In this document: positions 4,712 to 6,867 of the stretch, in pieces
How positions within the stretch are numbered: position 1 is the first letter of the stretch
Layout: each line of letters starts with the position of its first letter
NCBI GenBank assembly: GCA_023301785.1
Contig: JALZUF010000043.1
Span: 1 to 6,867, forward strand
Length of the DNA stretch: 6,867 bases
DNA from: Alphaproteobacteria bacterium
GTDB taxonomy: Bacteria > Pseudomonadota > Alphaproteobacteria > Micavibrionales > Micavibrionaceae
Reading direction: 5' to 3'
The notes under the pieces: generated by a model
What the model was told of the DNA's origin: nothing
Databases searched by the model: none
What the model saw: the letters and a program-made list of their open reading frames with translations, nothing else
Translations under genes and position numbers: made by a program

Positions 4712-6867
4712 GCAAAAACTCTTTAATGGATGCGGCGGCCTGTGCCAAACCAATACGTTCAACTTCAACATTGTCAGGAAATGCTCCTAACATACGTGAC
4801 GGCATCATGGAATCAAGCATGACAAAAACACCTCTATCATCGCCGCGGCGAATAAGACGGCCATAAGCTTGCTTAATTTTAAAGCGTGTAATCATATCGT
4901 CATATTGTTTTTTACCAAAAGCTTCGCGTCGTGCCTTGTGCAATATGTTTGGACGTGGCCACGGCACACGATCAAATACAATTAAGCGTAGGGAATTTCC
5001 AGGAACATCAACGCCATCACGAATAGCATCCGTACCGAGTAAGCAAGCATGTTCATCTTCTCTGAATATATCAACCAGTGTGCCTGTATCCATTTGATCC
5101 ATGTGTTGCGCGTATAGCGGAATATTTGCATCATTCAACGGCAAGTTTATTTTCTCATGCACGGCTTTTAATCTTGATATCGCAGTAAACAATCCAATGG
5201 CGCCACCTTGAGACGCTTGGAATAATGTCTGATAGGCACTAGCAACCTGTGACAGATCATCTTTACGGACATCGTTAATAATAAATATTTTCGTCTGGTT
5301 TTTATAATCAAAAGGTGACGCATAAGTTTCTTGCGTTATATGATTACCCAATAAATTTGCGCCAGTACGAATATGTGCGGCCTCCCAGTTTTTCTCCTCA
5401 TCATCCGTACGATCACGTAACGTTGCAGACGTAATAGCAACGCCATCCGCATAAGGTTTTAACGCGCCTGCAAATGGCGTCATCGGATTAACCCAATGTC
5501 GATACAGGCCAATATCGATGGCACGCCCTTCGTATCGTTCAATCTGCATCCAATCAATAAAGTTTTTGTTCACAACGCCATCACCTAAATTCTCAAGCAT
5601 CGTAATCCATGCGCCCAAATTCATTTGCGCGCGGCGTTCTAGCGCGGATTGCACGGCATCAATTCTTTTGCGTGTATCGCTTTCTAACGTATCTGCTTGC
5701 TCATTAAGTTTTTTTCTTAAACTTTCTGCCAAAGCCAGCATGGGTTTTTGTAACTCTTTTAGCGCAGATTTAAGTTTAGGAATTTTCGCCATTACATCAT
5801 CATGCAAGGGGAAAACTTCAGTCTCTAAGGAATAGGGGCCATTACGCCCATTTGCACGTGCTAATGTTTGTGTGTAAACGCTTAAGATAAATTCTTCGCA
5901 AATACCTTTGGGGGTATTATCGCGCAATCTTTTTTGCCAACCATCGGCGGTGAGGTGGCGTGATTTCTCCAAAATATCTTGCAACAGATTGGCAGACTTT
6001 TCATCACCGCTTACTAAATCCTCGGCGCGCGCTTTCAGGCCACGCATACGACTTCGACTACTCGCTTCTGCACCGCGCAACCATCGACGCAGATCATAAG
6101 TTTCACGCGCCGTTAAATGCCCTGCGAACGCGCTGTCGGCCGCATCAAACAAATGATGCCCCTCATCAAAAATATAACGGCGCGGCATTTCATCAGGGTT
6201 TTGATTAATAGCGGTTTGTATCATCACAAGCGCATGGTTCGCCACGACAATGGAGGCATGCTTTGATCGTCGCACAGATTGTTCAACAAAACATTTGTGG
6301 TAATGATCACAGGCAGAGTAAATACATTCACCGCGCCTATCCGATAGTCCAGATGTATATTGATACCCTAATAAATCACCCAGCCACCCAGGGAAATCTG
6401 AGCCACTAACAAGGTCACCATTCTTCGTCGCCGCTGTCCAACGCACCATGATACCAAGTGCTATGGCTTGTTGTCTATCACGTGACAAAGCCGCACCCGC
6501 CGCGGCTTCTTCTAAGTTTAGTAAACACAAATAATTCTCACGGCCTTTTCGAATGGCAACTTTATTGTCTTTTAAATCTTCGTTCGGATATAGACGATCC
6601 AATTCTTGATCGACCTGACGTTGCAAGTTTTTGGTATAAGTCGACACCCAAACACTACCATTATTTTTCTCCGCCCAGACGGAGGCGGGGGCAAGGTAGC
6701 CTAGTGTTTTACCAACACCCGTTCCGGCCTCGGTAAGTACAACGTGCGGCTCGCCTTCTTCATTTTTGGGCGCAAAGGTTTGCGCATTGGTTGCCGTATA
6801 ATTCATTTGTTGTTCGCGGCTCTCGGCATTGCTACCAAGTAAGTCTTTTAAACGTGCCTGACTTTCC
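4698..6867 (-). CDS. dinG: DinG/XPD-type ATP-dependent DNA helicase, 5' end outside window
   Basis: Superfamily 2 iron-sulfur DNA helicase, likely 5'-3', acting in repair or replication. Residues are counted from the internal Met at 6806. Motifs are Walker A EAGTGVGKT (26-34), TYTKNLQRQ (Ia), the four cluster cysteines C94, C161, C166 and C172 (the last three spaced C-x4-C-x5-C as in E. coli DinG), the DEGH box (214-217), SAT (460-462), RDGVDVPG (596-603) and motif VI QAYGRLIRR (646-654). The stretch between DEGH and SAT would be the arch domain. The frame stays open to the window edge and encodes ESQARLKDLLGSNAESREQQ just before that Met. REQQM there looks like the Q motif, so the Met at 6806 is internal and the true start lies further right. 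The 3' end overlaps pabB by 14 nt. It is intact as far as visible. dinG is a family-level name; exact orthology to E. coli DinG is not shown. Confidence 0.93.
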   Translation of the reverse strand, partial: ESQARLKDLLGSNAESREQQMNYTATNAQTFAPKNEEGEPHVVLTEAGTGVGKTLGYLAPASVWAEKNNGSVWVSTYTKNLQRQVDQELDRLYPNEDLKDNKVAIRKGRENYLCLLNLEEAAAGAALSRDRQQAIALGIMVRWTAATKNGDLVSGSDFPGWLGDLLGYQYTSGLSDRRGECIYSACDHYHKCFVEQSVRRSKHASIVVANHALVMIQTAINQNPDEMPRRYIFDEGHHLFDAADSAFAGHLTARETYDLRRWLRGAEASSRSRMRGLKARAEDLVSGDEKSANLLQDILEKSRHLTADGWQKRLRDNTPKGICEEFILSVYTQTLARANGRNGPYSLETEVFPLHDDVMAKIPKLKSALKELQKPMLALAESLRKKLNEQADTLESDTRKRIDAVQSALERRAQMNLGAWITMLENLGDGVVNKNFIDWMQIERYEGRAIDIGLYRHWVNPMTPFAGALKPYADGVAITSATLRDRTDDEEKNWEAAHIRTGANLLGNHITQETYASPFDYKNQTKIFIINDVRKDDLSQVASAYQTLFQASQGGAIGLFTAISRLKAVHEKINLPLNDANIPLYAQHMDQMDTGTLVDIFREDEHACLLGTDAIRDGVDVPGNSLRLIVFDRVPWPRPNILHKARREAFGKKQYDDMITRFKIKQAYGRLIRRGDDRGVFVMLDSMMPSRMLGAFPDNVEVERIGLAQAAASIKEFLHDQD
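4719..4724 (-). promoter_or_regulatory. Ribosome binding site deciding the pabB start
   Basis: AAAGAG on the minus strand is 7 nt before the ATG at 4711. The alternative ATG at 4771 has no comparable site: its nearest purine stretch, GGAGCA, is about 10 nt or more away. This site therefore favours the shorter PabB. Confidence 0.6.

Overview
The window looks like a piece of an alphaproteobacterial chromosome, moderately AT-rich by eye. Two lines of evidence support this. The ATP synthase beta and epsilon genes are the last ATP synthase genes of their cluster. The DinG-type helicase also has the features I associate with alphaproteobacterial DinG proteins, such as the block carrying RGEC and the FDEGHHLFDAAD box. 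I cannot name a genus from sequence alone.

Left half, plus strand (1-2663): the 3' end of an F1Fo ATP synthase operon. It runs atpD (beta), a 74-residue amphi-Trp domain protein, atpC (epsilon), and a YgjV-family inner-membrane protein. The YgjV gene starts on a TTG directly after the atpC stop. Gaps are 6, 11 and 0 nt, so the four genes are probably one transcript, entering from atpG or other atp genes to the left of the window.

Right half, minus strand (6867 down to 2634): a tightly stacked set reading dinG-like helicase (5' end outside the window), pabB, pabC. dinG and pabB overlap by 14 nt once the pabB start is corrected, and pabB and pabC overlap by 4 nt (ATGA). PabB and PabC catalyse consecutive steps from chorismate to p-aminobenzoate for folate synthesis. 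No pabA is visible here. The helicase is an iron-sulfur XPD/DinG-type enzyme of DNA repair or replication and has no obvious biochemical link to folate.

The two transcription units converge, and their last genes (ygjV and pabC) overlap tail to tail by 30 nt. There is no intergenic space and no recognisable intrinsic terminator. Almost every base is coding. I see no tRNA, rRNA, CRISPR array, insertion sequence, phage gene or promoter, and both operons are presumably driven from outside the window.

This is mostly ordinary core-genome content. The points most worth a second look are the amphi-Trp gene inside the F1 operon, the Cys in place of the PLP-binding Glu in PabC, and the terminator-less convergent overlap.
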